The notes beneath the pieces are model-generated. The model made no database searches. It saw only the letters and a program-made list of their open reading frames with translations, and was not told where the DNA came from. A stretch of DNA of 64,000 bases, from positions 52,943-116,942 of the forward strand of contig JUEF01000014.1 of assembly GCA_000802045.1 (NCBI GenBank), in the 5' to 3' direction. The stretch is from Peptococcaceae bacterium BICA1-8 (lineage in GTDB: Bacteria; Bacillota; Peptococcia; Peptococcales; BICA1-8). The position numbers and the translations under genes were made by a program. Shown here in pieces: positions 51,097 to 58,925 of the stretch; position 1 is the first letter of the stretch; each line of letters starts with the position of its first letter.

Positions 51097-52344
51097 ATGG
51101 ATTATTTAGAAGCTTTAAAAAAGTGCAGCAGATGTGGTGGATGTCAAGCTCATTGTCCTCTTTATACGGAAACTGGGCGAGAAGCCTATGTAGTGCGTGG
51201 TAAAATTGAGCTTTTAGAAAACCTTTTGGCAGGTAAGCTAGAGTGGAACGAAAGATTATCAGATATTTTTTCAGCCTGCCTTTTATGTGGCTCCTGTACA
51301 GAAAACTGTCCTAATGGAGTTATGGGCGATAAGCTTATAAGATCAGCTAGAAAAGATTTGGTTTTAGTTAAAGGTGTACCTATTGTTAAGAAAAATATCT
51401 TTCAACATTTACTCACAAATAATGGCAGATTAAATGCTGTTGGTAAGCTAATTGCACTTTATCAGGTATCGGGCCTACAAAAGCTTGTGCGGGGTACAGG
51501 TCTTTTAAAATTGTTACCTGGTCAGTTAAATAAAATGGAAAGTCTGTTGCCAAAGTTTTCAGGAAGAAGTTTTCGTAATCAGGTGCCTAGAATTAACAAT
51601 GTAGAAAATTCTAAGATAAGAGCTGCCTATTTTACAGGCTGTGTCACTAATTTTGTTAACCATCAGGTGGGCTCTAGTGTTTTAGAAATATTAAAAAGAA
51701 ATAATGTGGAATTAATTATTCCGGAACAGTATTGCTGTGGCGTGCCGGCTGTAGCAAGCGGTGATATGGAAACTGGTAGGATTTTAGCAGAGCGGAACAT
51801 AAATATTTTTACTGAACTTGATGTAGATTATATAATTACTGATTGTGCCAGTTGTTTATCAACGTTTTTAGAATATCCCGAACTTTACGAAAATGAAAAG
51901 GCCCAAAAATTAATTCCCAAATTAATTGATATAAATAGATTTCTTGTGGAAGTTCTAGATATTAAATTAAATCCAAAGGGGTTGGGGAAAAAGGTAACTT
52001 ATCATGACCCTTGTCATCTTAAGAGAATAGAAGGCGGCAAAGAAAGTCCACGGGAGCTGCTTAAAAGATTGAGTCCAGCATATGAATTTGTGGAAATGAA
52101 GGCTGCTGATAAATGCTGTGGTTCTGCAGGTTCTTTCAATTTAACCCATTATGATTTGTCCCAGAAGGTTGCTAAAAATAAGGTAGACTCGGTTTCGGAA
52201 TGCGGTGCTTTAGTTGTTGCGACAGCTTGTCCCTCGTGCATGATGCAGCTAGAGCATAGCATAGCGAAAAGAACTAATTCCATAACGGTTAAACATGTTG
52301 TGGAGCTGGTGGCTGAGTCTTTAAGAAGTGAAATGAATAGTTAG
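51097..52344 (+). CDS. glcF: Iron-sulfur (Fe-S) subunit, GlcF/LutA-like heterodisulfide-type
   Basis: A protein of about 415 residues with two N-terminal [4Fe-4S] motifs (CSRCGGCQAHCP and CLLCGSCTENCP) and two cysteine-rich CCG domains (YCCGVPAVASGDMETG and CCGSAGSFNL, each with an upstream CxG or HDPCHLKRIEGG element). It accepts electrons from the GlcD-like subunit and delivers them to the membrane or a carrier. Starts: GTG 51088 abuts glcD; ATG 51097 has AGGTG correctly spaced and gives the usual MDYLEALKKCSRCGGC start. It is followed by the LeuCD remnant after 99 bases. Confidence 0.9.
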   Translation: MDYLEALKKCSRCGGCQAHCPLYTETGREAYVVRGKIELLENLLAGKLEWNERLSDIFSACLLCGSCTENCPNGVMGDKLIRSARKDLVLVKGVPIVKKNIFQHLLTNNGRLNAVGKLIALYQVSGLQKLVRGTGLLKLLPGQLNKMESLLPKFSGRSFRNQVPRINNVENSKIRAAYFTGCVTNFVNHQVGSSVLEILKRNNVELIIPEQYCCGVPAVASGDMETGRILAERNINIFTELDVDYIITDCASCLSTFLEYPELYENEKAQKLIPKLIDINRFLVEVLDIKLNPKGLGKKVTYHDPCHLKRIEGGKESPRELLKRLSPAYEFVEMKAADKCCGSAGSFNLTHYDLSQKVAKNKVDSVSECGALVVATACPSCMMQLEHSIAKRTNSITVKHVVELVAESLRSEMNS

Positions 52345-52443
52345 TTAGTGAAAGAAGGTGTATTCGCCGGCACTAAAGAGTATAAAAGATATGTCGATTA
52401 GCTATTGAATAAGCATATAAATGAGCTAGGAGGGGTCTTAGAA

Positions 52444-52921
52444 ATGCATGCTTTAGAAAAAATATTAGCTAGTCATGCGGGGGTTAATCAAGTTGTTTCC
52501 GGGGAAATAATTAAAGCAAAAATAGATTTAGCTGAAGTCAATGATCTGTACCTACAGACTATCTATTCCTTTTATGAAATGGGCGGTAAAAAGGTTTGGG
52601 ATAAGGATAAGGTTTGTTTTGTTTTTGACCACTATGCACCAGCCCCTACTATTAAAACAGCCCAAATTTATAAAGAAATGCGGCAGTTTGTTGAGCAGAA
52701 TAATTTGACACATCACTTTGACATAAATACAGGTGTGTCATCAGGTTATGCCAGAGGCTGGCTTGGTATATCCCGGTATGATTTTAGTTGCTACAGATTC
52801 CCATACTACTACCCATGGTGCTTTTGGATGGGAGAAATTATCTGATTATGTCCTGGAAATACTAAATAATGGTGGAATAAAACCTTTATTTACTAAAAAA
52901 ACTTCAAAGTCTAATAAGTAA
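52444..52921 (+). pseudogene. Remnant of a fourth LeuC-LeuD pair (internal deletion plus frameshift)
   Basis: The ATG at 52444 (AGGAGGGG before it) opens MHALEKILASHAGVNQ, and the following 90 or so residues closely match the copy-3 large subunit. At about 52736 the frame breaks: copy 3 reads INTGVCHQV, while here a GTGTGT-type repeat appears to have lost two bases ([10 protein letters not shown] in frame 1; [15 protein letters not shown] continues in frame 2). After the conserved THGAFG the sequence jumps straight to [21 protein letters not shown], the C-terminus of a LeuD small subunit. An internal deletion of about 1.3 kb has therefore joined the two genes. It cannot encode a functional enzyme. 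The ORF-track entries 52405-52845 and 52733-52921 are the two halves. Confidence 0.9.
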
Positions 52922-52927
52922 TAACTC

Positions 52928-52957
52928 AAAGCACTAAGATAATTATTAGTGCTTTTT
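52928..52957. terminator. Terminator after the LeuCD remnant
   Basis: AAAGCACTAA and TTAGTGCTTT pair perfectly around seven bases and run into TTTTTC. It also faces the 3' end of minus-strand rpiB, so it may serve both directions. Confidence 0.82.
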
Positions 52958-53006
52958 CTTTAACTATTTAGATGATTTAAGTTAATAAATAATATAATAA
53001 ATAAAA

Positions 53007-53477
53007 TTATAATTGACCTTTATAATATCTAGCCATATCTAACTCTAGCTCATGTAATTTTTGTACTCGACGTCTAAATTGGGGTTCTGTGCTAAATTCC
53101 GCTTCTAAAAAAGCTTGTATTAAATCTTTTGCTAACCACGAACCAATTATTTTTGCTCCTATACACATAACATTAACATTATCATGCTCTACACACTGAT
53201 GAGCTGAATGAATATCATGGCATAATGCTGCTCTTATGCCTGGCACTTTATTAGCTGCAATACTGGCTCCTACTCCTGTTCCGCACACCATTAGACCCCG
53301 ATTAGCCTCACCATTGAGCACAGAATTGCAAACTAATTTTGCAATATCTGGGAAATCTACAGGTTCAGGTGTATAACTTCCGTGGTCAATAACTTTTACA
53401 CCTATGCCCTCTAAATAATCAACTACTTCAAATTTTAATGGAAAACCTGCATGGTCACAACCTAAAGAAATAATCAC
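53007..53477 (-). CDS. rpiB: RpiB/LacA/LacB-family sugar-phosphate isomerase
   Basis: A 156-residue isomerase. SLGCDHAGFPLKFEVVDYLEG at the start, the catalytic Cys in MVCGTGVGASIAANKVPGIRAAL and the HDNVNVMCIGAKIIG block define the RpiB (ribose-5-phosphate isomerase B) family, which also interconverts other sugar phosphates such as allose-, erythrulose- or galactose-6-phosphate. The track start (TTG 53495) lies in the AAAAGGGTG binding site; GTG 53477 is better placed. It diverges from a ribokinase-family gene. A LacI/cre-like site lies in the shared 140-base upstream region, so both genes may respond to the same sugar. Confidence 0.9.
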   Translation of the reverse strand: MIISLGCDHAGFPLKFEVVDYLEGIGVKVIDHGSYTPEPVDFPDIAKLVCNSVLNGEANRGLMVCGTGVGASIAANKVPGIRAALCHDIHSAHQCVEHDNVNVMCIGAKIIGSWLAKDLIQAFLEAEFSTEPQFRRRVQKLHELELDMARYYKGQL

Positions 53478-53548
53478 AATTATCACCCTTTTCAAGAAAA
53501 TTTTAAAAATTAGTTGTAAAAATAGAACTTGTTTTATAAAATATAATT

Positions 53549-53562
53549 TGTAAACGTTTTCT
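53549..53562. promoter_or_regulatory. LacI/cre-like operator between rpiB and the ribokinase gene
   Basis: TGTAAACGTTTTCT fits the TGWAANCGNTNWCA consensus of CcpA cre and LacI-family sites except for the last base. It lies in the divergent promoter region. A second such site is at 54617. Confidence 0.6.
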
Positions 53563-53617
53563 TAATTAATTTACCTTAGAAATTTGTTGTTTGTCAATAT
53601 ATAAAGTAGGTGAAAGA

Positions 53618-54529
53618 ATGAATGATCAAGATATGAAAATTGTAGTTATAGGTAGTATCAATATGGATCTGGTTATTATGGCTCCTAGGCTACCAAGTTG
53701 TGGGGAAACTATTTTGGGTACAGATTTTTTTACTAATCCGGGAGGAAAGGGTGCAAACCAAGCAGTTGCTGCGGCTAGATTAGGGGCAAATGTAGAAATG
53801 ATAGGCTGTGTTGGCAATGATCCTTTTGGTCAGGAACTAATTGCAAATTTACAAAACGAAAAAGTAGGTATTTCAAATATAAAAATCTGTAATGAGAGTC
53901 CAACAGGGATAGCTGTTATTACAGTAGACCAAGAAGGGCAAAATACAATAGTTGTTTCTTCAGGTGCAAATAAAAAAGTAGGTATTAATTTATTGCAGCA
54001 AGGAGAGGAAGCTATTAAACAAGCAGATATTGTTTTGATACAATTAGAAATTCCATTGGCTACAGTTTATGAAGCAATAAAATTAACAAAAAGATACAAT
54101 AAATTTGTTATTCTTAATCCGGCACCAGCTTTAGAAATAGATACAGAGATTTTGAAATTGGTTGATATAATTACACCCAATAAAACTGAGGGTAATATAT
54201 TAACCAACACGGCGCTTAGTTTGAAAAAGAATGAAGAAGAGGTTATTAAAAGGTTGTTAAAAATGGGAGTAAAAAATGTTGTTATGACCTGTGGTGGTGA
54301 AGGGGTAATTTACAATGATAATGATGATATACAGAGAATTCCAGCATATCCCGTTAAAGTTGTTGACACAACTGCAGCCGGAGATTGTTTCAATGCGGCA
54401 TTAGCAGTGGCGATAACAGAAGGGAATTCTTTATCACAGGCTGTTGATTACGCCCAGAAAGTAGCTAGTTTTGCAGTTTCCCACAAAGGTGCCCAACAAT
54501 CACTGCCTTTTAGAAAGCAGCTACTATAA
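53618..54529 (+). CDS. Ribokinase/PfkB-family sugar kinase
   Basis: A 303-residue PfkB-family kinase close to ribokinase. The N-terminal signature GSINMDLVIMAPRLPSCGETILG and GGKGANQAVAAARLGA, the NPAPA segment and the C-terminal catalytic DTTAAGDCFNAALAVAI (with the anion-hole GAGD variant AAGD) are visible. It would phosphorylate a pentose or similar sugar, with RpiB isomerising the product. ATG 53618 is used because AGGTG is correctly spaced from it; the track TTG at 53591 lacks a site. The AAGD in place of GAGD is a small departure from the usual motif. Confidence 0.87.
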   Translation: MNDQDMKIVVIGSINMDLVIMAPRLPSCGETILGTDFFTNPGGKGANQAVAAARLGANVEMIGCVGNDPFGQELIANLQNEKVGISNIKICNESPTGIAVITVDQEGQNTIVVSSGANKKVGINLLQQGEEAIKQADIVLIQLEIPLATVYEAIKLTKRYNKFVILNPAPALEIDTEILKLVDIITPNKTEGNILTNTALSLKKNEEEVIKRLLKMGVKNVVMTCGGEGVIYNDNDDIQRIPAYPVKVVDTTAAGDCFNAALAVAITEGNSLSQAVDYAQKVASFAVSHKGAQQSLPFRKQLL

Positions 54530-54616
54530 GAATATGTTATCAAAAAACAATAAAAAAATGAAAAAAATAAATTAAAATAAAAAGGATTTCAAAATTTAAC
54601 CTAGAATATTAATTTA

Positions 54617-54630
54617 TGAAAACGATTACT
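54617..54630. promoter_or_regulatory. LacI/cre-like operator upstream of the dehydrogenase-TctCBA run
   Basis: TGAAAACGATTACT fits the LacI/cre consensus except for the last base and matches the site at 53549 in style. It lies about 140 bases before the beta-hydroxyacid dehydrogenase gene. The rest of the 54530-54769 gap holds no gene, though it has an AAGGAGGG with no usable ORF. Confidence 0.6.
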
Positions 54631-54769
54631 TACATGCAAATGGGAATATTCGCACTTTTTGAACTATTACAACAAGGTGAAATTATTTAATAAAAAGGAG
54701 GGATAAAATTAAAAAAAATTAAAGTAAAAAAGCAATGCCATTGATTATTTAACAGTAGGGAGGAATTTA

Positions 54770-55672
54770 ATGAACATAGCATATCTTGCCATAGGAGCCA
54801 TGGGAGTTCGCATGTCGGCGAATCTACTTAAGGCGGGTCATAATTTAAAGGTATGGAATCGGCCAGGAAGCAAAAATGGTGACCATAATATAGCAATTCT
54901 TATAGAAAAGGGTGCTATTGCATGCGACACGATTGCCGAAGCTGTTGAAAATTGTGAAATTATAGGTATGTGTATTACTGATGATGAAGCAGTATGCCAA
55001 GTGATCGAAGCAGCATTGCCAAAACTATTAAATGGAGCTATCTTACTCGATCATAGCACCATTTTGCCTCAAACATCTATATCTTTGGCAGAGAAGTTAA
55101 AAAAACAGGGCGTTGATTTCTTAGATGCTCCTATAAGCGGTGGGGAACAGGGAGCAGAAGAAGGTACCCTTACTATTATGATTGGTGGGGAAAAAGATGC
55201 ATTCCTCCGAGCAGCCCCTTATTTTGAGGTTGTTTCCAATAACTATGTATATATGGGTGAAAGCGGTAGGGGTTCCATCACAAAGCTGATCAATCAACAC
55301 TTAGCGGGAGTTGGGCAGGCTGTAGTATGTGAGGCTGTTATGCTTGCTAAAAATGCAAAAATTGATATTGACTCTTTATATCGTGTGATAATGAAATCAT
55401 GGGGACGTAGTTTTGTATTTGAGCGTTCGGTAATAGAGCGGCTGAAAGATAGCACTTTTTATCCCACCTATGCGCCGAGCGAAATGATGAACAAAGATCT
55501 GCATCATGTTTTAGCAATCGCCGAAGATTTGCATTCGCCGAGTTTATTTGCGAATCTGGCCTCGGATATATTCCAAAAAAATGTAGATGCGGGTCGTGGC
55601 AAATGGGATCACTCTAGTATCATTTTGAGTATGGGCAATGGAAAGAATGAAGACCCGCTCCTAGAGGAATAG
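54770..55672 (+). CDS. Beta-hydroxyacid dehydrogenase (3-hydroxyisobutyrate dehydrogenase/GarR-like)
   Basis: A 300-residue NAD(P)-dependent dehydrogenase. The family motifs DAPISGGEQGAEEGTLTIMIGG and GSITKLINQHLAG, with the catalytic Lys, are intact. The nucleotide-binding loop reads YLAIGAMGVRMSANLLKAG; the first Gly of the usual GLGIMG is Ala, an uncommon but tolerated change. Related enzymes reduce tartronate semialdehyde to glycerate (GarR) or oxidise 3-hydroxyisobutyrate. GGGAGG precedes the ATG. It lies 138 bases before a tctC gene and may handle a sugar-acid breakdown product. Confidence 0.88.
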   Translation: MNIAYLAIGAMGVRMSANLLKAGHNLKVWNRPGSKNGDHNIAILIEKGAIACDTIAEAVENCEIIGMCITDDEAVCQVIEAALPKLLNGAILLDHSTILPQTSISLAEKLKKQGVDFLDAPISGGEQGAEEGTLTIMIGGEKDAFLRAAPYFEVVSNNYVYMGESGRGSITKLINQHLAGVGQAVVCEAVMLAKNAKIDIDSLYRVIMKSWGRSFVFERSVIERLKDSTFYPTYAPSEMMNKDLHHVLAIAEDLHSPSLFANLASDIFQKNVDAGRGKWDHSSIILSMGNGKNEDPLLEE

Positions 55673-55810
55673 GAACATTTTACAATACTTCTTCTTATAG
55701 ATGTTCCTAAGATTGAGGGTGTAAATTTATATACGAGAGGAGGAGAGGAGAGTCCGAGATCTAAGTTTTAAAACCACGTTATATTCTATTTAAATAAGGG
55801 GGTAAAAAGA

Positions 55811-56812
55811 ATGAAAAAATTTCTCTGTATTTTGTTAATTACATTTTTAGCTTTATCAGTAATTGGTTGTGGTGCTAAACAAGAAGCACCAAAGAAAGAA
55901 GAGCCTGCAAAAATTAATTATCCAACTAAACCTATTGAAATAATAGTTCCTTATGCAGCAGGTGGTGGGCAAGATGTTACTTCTAGGTTGACTGCTAAAT
56001 ATATGGTTAAATACTTACCAGAAGGTGCAAAAGTTATAGTTAGTAATATTAATGCCGGTGGTGGTGTAGCTGGGGCTACGGCTATTGCTTTAGCTAAACC
56101 AGACGGGTACCAAATTGGGGCTCTTGTGCCATTTCAATTAACTGACCAATTTATTATGAAGGGTATACCGTATAATGAAAATAGTTTCTATCCAATAGCC
56201 TTTTGCTCTTCAGATGGAAATTTCGTTGTTGTTAGGAAAGACCTAGGCGTTAAAAACATGGAAGAGTTCATTGCACTAGCCAAGCAAAAACCAGGTGAAA
56301 TCACAATGGGTATGGGTGGAGCTTGGAATGTTCATGATTTCTTAAGACTTAAACTAGAACAAGCAACAGGTGCTCAATTCCAAAGAATGCCTTTTAATGG
56401 TGGAGCTCTAGCTTTGGCAGCAGTTGCTGGCGGTAATGCTGATAGCGCCAGCCAGTCTATCTCTGAGGCTTTGGCAGCAATGGAAGCAGGTCAAGTAATT
56501 GCGTTAGCCGTAACAGATCCTGAAAGGACTCCGTTGGCACCAGAAATCCCAACACTTAAAGAATCCGGGATTGATTTAGTCCATGCTCAATGGCGTGCAT
56601 TTACTGTTCCACCTGAAACACCACAAGAAATTAAAGATATTCTAAACGAGGTCTTTAAAAAAGTATTCAATGATCCAGAATGGATTGCAGAGGCTAAAAA
56701 GGCTGGTTTAAATCCAATCTATATAGGTGGGCAAGAGGCTGTTGATTTCTACAATAGTGACTTTACAGTTTATAAAAACCTAATTAATAAATTGGGGATC
56801 CAACCTCAATAA
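55811..56812 (+). CDS. TctC-type substrate-binding lipoprotein (second system)
   Basis: A 333-residue lipoprotein: signal peptide with lipobox (LSVIGC, Cys20), charged linker, then the TctC fold (YPTKPIEIIVPYAAGGGQDVTSR, NINAGGGVAGATAIALAKPDGYQI). It binds an acid for the TctB-TctA pair that follows. The ligand-binding loop positions are different from the first TctC in the window (SAGGSGDVISR there, AAGGGQDVTSR here), so ligands probably differ. AAGGGGG precedes the ATG. A long stem-loop lies downstream before tctB, as after the other binding-protein genes here. Confidence 0.93.
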   Translation: MKKFLCILLITFLALSVIGCGAKQEAPKKEEPAKINYPTKPIEIIVPYAAGGGQDVTSRLTAKYMVKYLPEGAKVIVSNINAGGGVAGATAIALAKPDGYQIGALVPFQLTDQFIMKGIPYNENSFYPIAFCSSDGNFVVVRKDLGVKNMEEFIALAKQKPGEITMGMGGAWNVHDFLRLKLEQATGAQFQRMPFNGGALALAAVAGGNADSASQSISEALAAMEAGQVIALAVTDPERTPLAPEIPTLKESGIDLVHAQWRAFTVPPETPQEIKDILNEVFKKVFNDPEWIAEAKKAGLNPIYIGGQEAVDFYNSDFTVYKNLINKLGIQPQ

Positions 56813-56847
56813 GAATAAAATAAAAGCCGTGTAATATTCTAAATATG

Positions 56848-56894
56848 GGGCCTAAGCTAACAATTCCCAATTTTGTGCTATCATGCTTAGGCCC
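56848..56894 (+). terminator. Stem-loop between tctC and tctB (second system)
   Basis: GGGCCTAAGC and GCTTAGGCCC form a perfect 10-bp stem with a 27-base loop and no T-run. It occupies the position of the ORF-track tctB start (56845), which shows that the track start is too far upstream. It probably acts like the hairpins at 2809 and 41566. Confidence 0.65.
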
Positions 56895-56937
56895 TATTAA
56901 ATTATTGGTTATTATTTTTGATAAGGAGGGGGTTAAT

Positions 56938-57384
56938 ATTTTCACTAAAATGGGAAGCAAAGTTGATGTTTTGTTAGCTATTGGTTTATTAATTGTAGAA
57001 GTTTTCCTCTGGGTATATATTGGGGATGCTCCCCAGTCGGCACGCTCCTATCCACGAGCCCTCTTAGATATTGCATTTATCTTAACACTCATCTTACTAT
57101 TCACTTCATTTAGGAAAAAGGTTCAAGAGGCAAAGCCGGGGTCGTTGTTTAATAACCAAGTACTTCTGATTATGCTAATTACAGGTGTTTATATTGCAGT
57201 TTTAAACTATTTAGGGTTTGCCTTATCTACACTTATATATATATTTGGAGTTATGTGGTATCTAGGTATTCGAAAAAAAATAATGTTAATCCTTGTGCCA
57301 ACGCTAACTACATTATTTGTTTATTTAGTTTTTAATCAACTTCTCTTGGTATTATTACCCGAAGGCATATTTTTTGGCGGATAA
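56938..57384 (+). CDS. TctB-type small membrane subunit (second system), possible ATT start
   Basis: A TctB-like protein of about 148 residues with four membrane helices (KVDVLLAIGLLIVEVFLWVYIGD first, then three more to the C-terminus). The ORF-track start at 56845 falls inside a stem-loop. The clear AAGGAGGGG site (56923-56931) is eight bases before an in-frame ATT (56938), while the first ATG (56950) is 18 or more bases away. I list ATT as the likely start, as for the aldolase at 6277; ATG 56950 with a long spacer is the alternative. It completes the second tripartite transporter with the flanking tctC and tctA. Confidence 0.8.
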   Translation: MFTKMGSKVDVLLAIGLLIVEVFLWVYIGDAPQSARSYPRALLDIAFILTLILLFTSFRKKVQEAKPGSLFNNQVLLIMLITGVYIAVLNYLGFALSTLIYIFGVMWYLGIRKKIMLILVPTLTTLFVYLVFNQLLLVLLPEGIFFGG

Positions 57385-57396
57385 GGGGGTTAAGTT

Positions 57397-58896
57397 ATGT
57401 TGGAATATATTCTAATAGGTTTATCAAATTTCTTTCAGCCAATGAACATTATCGTTTCAATTTTAGGCTTAGCAGTTGGGATAACCTTTGGTGCTTTGCC
57501 AGGGTTTACTGCTACAATGGGTGTCGCTGTATTTGTTCCTTTTTCATTTTGGTTACCGCCAGATACAGCATTGATTATGTTAAGTGGATTGTATTGTGGT
57601 GCTATTTATGGTGGTTCAATCTCTGCTGTCTTGTTAGGGATTCCAGGCACTCCCGCGTCAGTTCCCACTACCTTTGATGGTCATGCGATGACTAAGAGAG
57701 GTGAAGCAGGTCTTGCTCTAGCTTATGTTACTTATGCTTCGGCGGTAGGGGGATTTTTGAGTTCTATTGCTTTATTGATTGGGGCACCACTCTTAGCAAT
57801 TGTAGCCCTGAAAGTTGGACCGCCTGAGCAGATGACTTTAGCAATTTTTGGGCTAAGTGTAGTGAGCATACTTACCTCAGGAAATATGGTTAAAGGTATC
57901 TTGGTAGGAGTTTTTAGTTTAGTGCTAGCTACTGTTGGTCAAGATCCGATGCAAGGTTATCCTAGGTATACATTTGATATGTATCAATTAATAGGTGGAG
58001 TACCCCTTGTCCCTGTGCTGATTGGTGCCTTTTCTTTGCCGGAAGTATTTAATATGATTGAAGAGGGTATTAATCAAACAACAATTGCTACAAAAATCGG
58101 ATCAATGAAATTAAAACTATCAGAGTTAAGAAGAATGCTGGGTGTGACAATCCGTTCCTCATTAATTGGTATAGGGATAGGAATAGTTCCGGCAGCTGGA
58201 CCAGACATTGCCTCATTTATATCTTATAATCAAGCTATGCGTTCATCAAAAACACCGGAAAAATTTGGAAAAGGGGCTCCTGAGGGAATTATAGCTGCTG
58301 AGGCAGCAAATAATGCTGTAACAGGAGGTTCCTTGATTCCATTGTTGACTTTGAGCATTCCCGGAAGTGCACCGGCAGCTTTGTTTTTAGGTGCATTGTT
58401 TATCCATGGTCTTAGGCCAGGGCCAACCCTGTTTACGAAAAATGCTGAAATTGTTTATACCCTTTTAGTTGGATTTGCTATTATAAATATTTTTATGTTT
58501 TTTGTAGGCATGGGTTTTTGTAAAATTTCTTCTAGCGTTGTTAAAGTTCCAAGGGCAGTATTAGTGCCCATTATTGGGGTATTAACAGTTGTGGGTTCTT
58601 TTGCAGTACAACAATCACTATTTGATGTTGGTATTATGTTTGCAGCTGGCATAATAGGATACTTTATGCTCAAAAATGATTTTCCTGTTTCCCCAATCGC
58701 ATTAGGGCTTATTTTGGGACCAATGTTAGAGCAAGCTATAGTACAAAGCTCAATTATGTTTAAGGGAAACTATTGGATGATATTTTCTAGACCTCTAGCG
58801 GTAGTTTTTATTGTGCTTACTATATTCTCGCTATTCTGGCCCATGATCTCTAAACATATTACCAAAATAAAGGAAAAACCCGAAAAAAATATGTAA
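57397..58896 (+). CDS. TctA-type large membrane subunit (second system)
   Basis: A 499-residue membrane protein with about 12 helices and the family motifs FGALPGFTATMGVAV, YGGSISAVLLGIPGTPASVPTTFDG, GIVPAAGPDIASF and AAEAANNAVTGGSLIPLLTLSIPGS. It is the ion-coupled channel for the acid caught by the second TctC. It differs from the first TctA in substrate-path positions (GILPGLGGGPASWF there, GIVPAAGPDIASF here). The gene follows tctB by 12 bases and precedes an amidohydrolase gene by about 29, so all may be one operon. Confidence 0.95.
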   Translation: MLEYILIGLSNFFQPMNIIVSILGLAVGITFGALPGFTATMGVAVFVPFSFWLPPDTALIMLSGLYCGAIYGGSISAVLLGIPGTPASVPTTFDGHAMTKRGEAGLALAYVTYASAVGGFLSSIALLIGAPLLAIVALKVGPPEQMTLAIFGLSVVSILTSGNMVKGILVGVFSLVLATVGQDPMQGYPRYTFDMYQLIGGVPLVPVLIGAFSLPEVFNMIEEGINQTTIATKIGSMKLKLSELRRMLGVTIRSSLIGIGIGIVPAAGPDIASFISYNQAMRSSKTPEKFGKGAPEGIIAAEAANNAVTGGSLIPLLTLSIPGSAPAALFLGALFIHGLRPGPTLFTKNAEIVYTLLVGFAIINIFMFFVGMGFCKISSSVVKVPRAVLVPIIGVLTVVGSFAVQQSLFDVGIMFAAGIIGYFMLKNDFPVSPIALGLILGPMLEQAIVQSSIMFKGNYWMIFSRPLAVVFIVLTIFSLFWPMISKHITKIKEKPEKNM

Positions 58897-58925
58897 ATAT
58901 AATTGGGGTAAATGGAGGTATGAGA

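Noticed and set aside
52405-52845. 146-aa ORF taken as a short LeuC-like protein
   Set aside because: The last 35 or so residues are out-of-frame translation after a frameshift; the locus is a LeuCD remnant.
54691-54769. A third ATT-start gene after AAGGAGGG at 54695
   Set aside because: The frame stops after four codons (ATT AAA AAA AAT TAA). It is at most a relic and warns that a ribosome binding site plus ATT alone is not proof of a start.
56845-56937. ORF-track start of the second tctB
   Set aside because: It lies in a stem-loop, upstream of the real ribosome binding site, and would add a non-family N-terminus.
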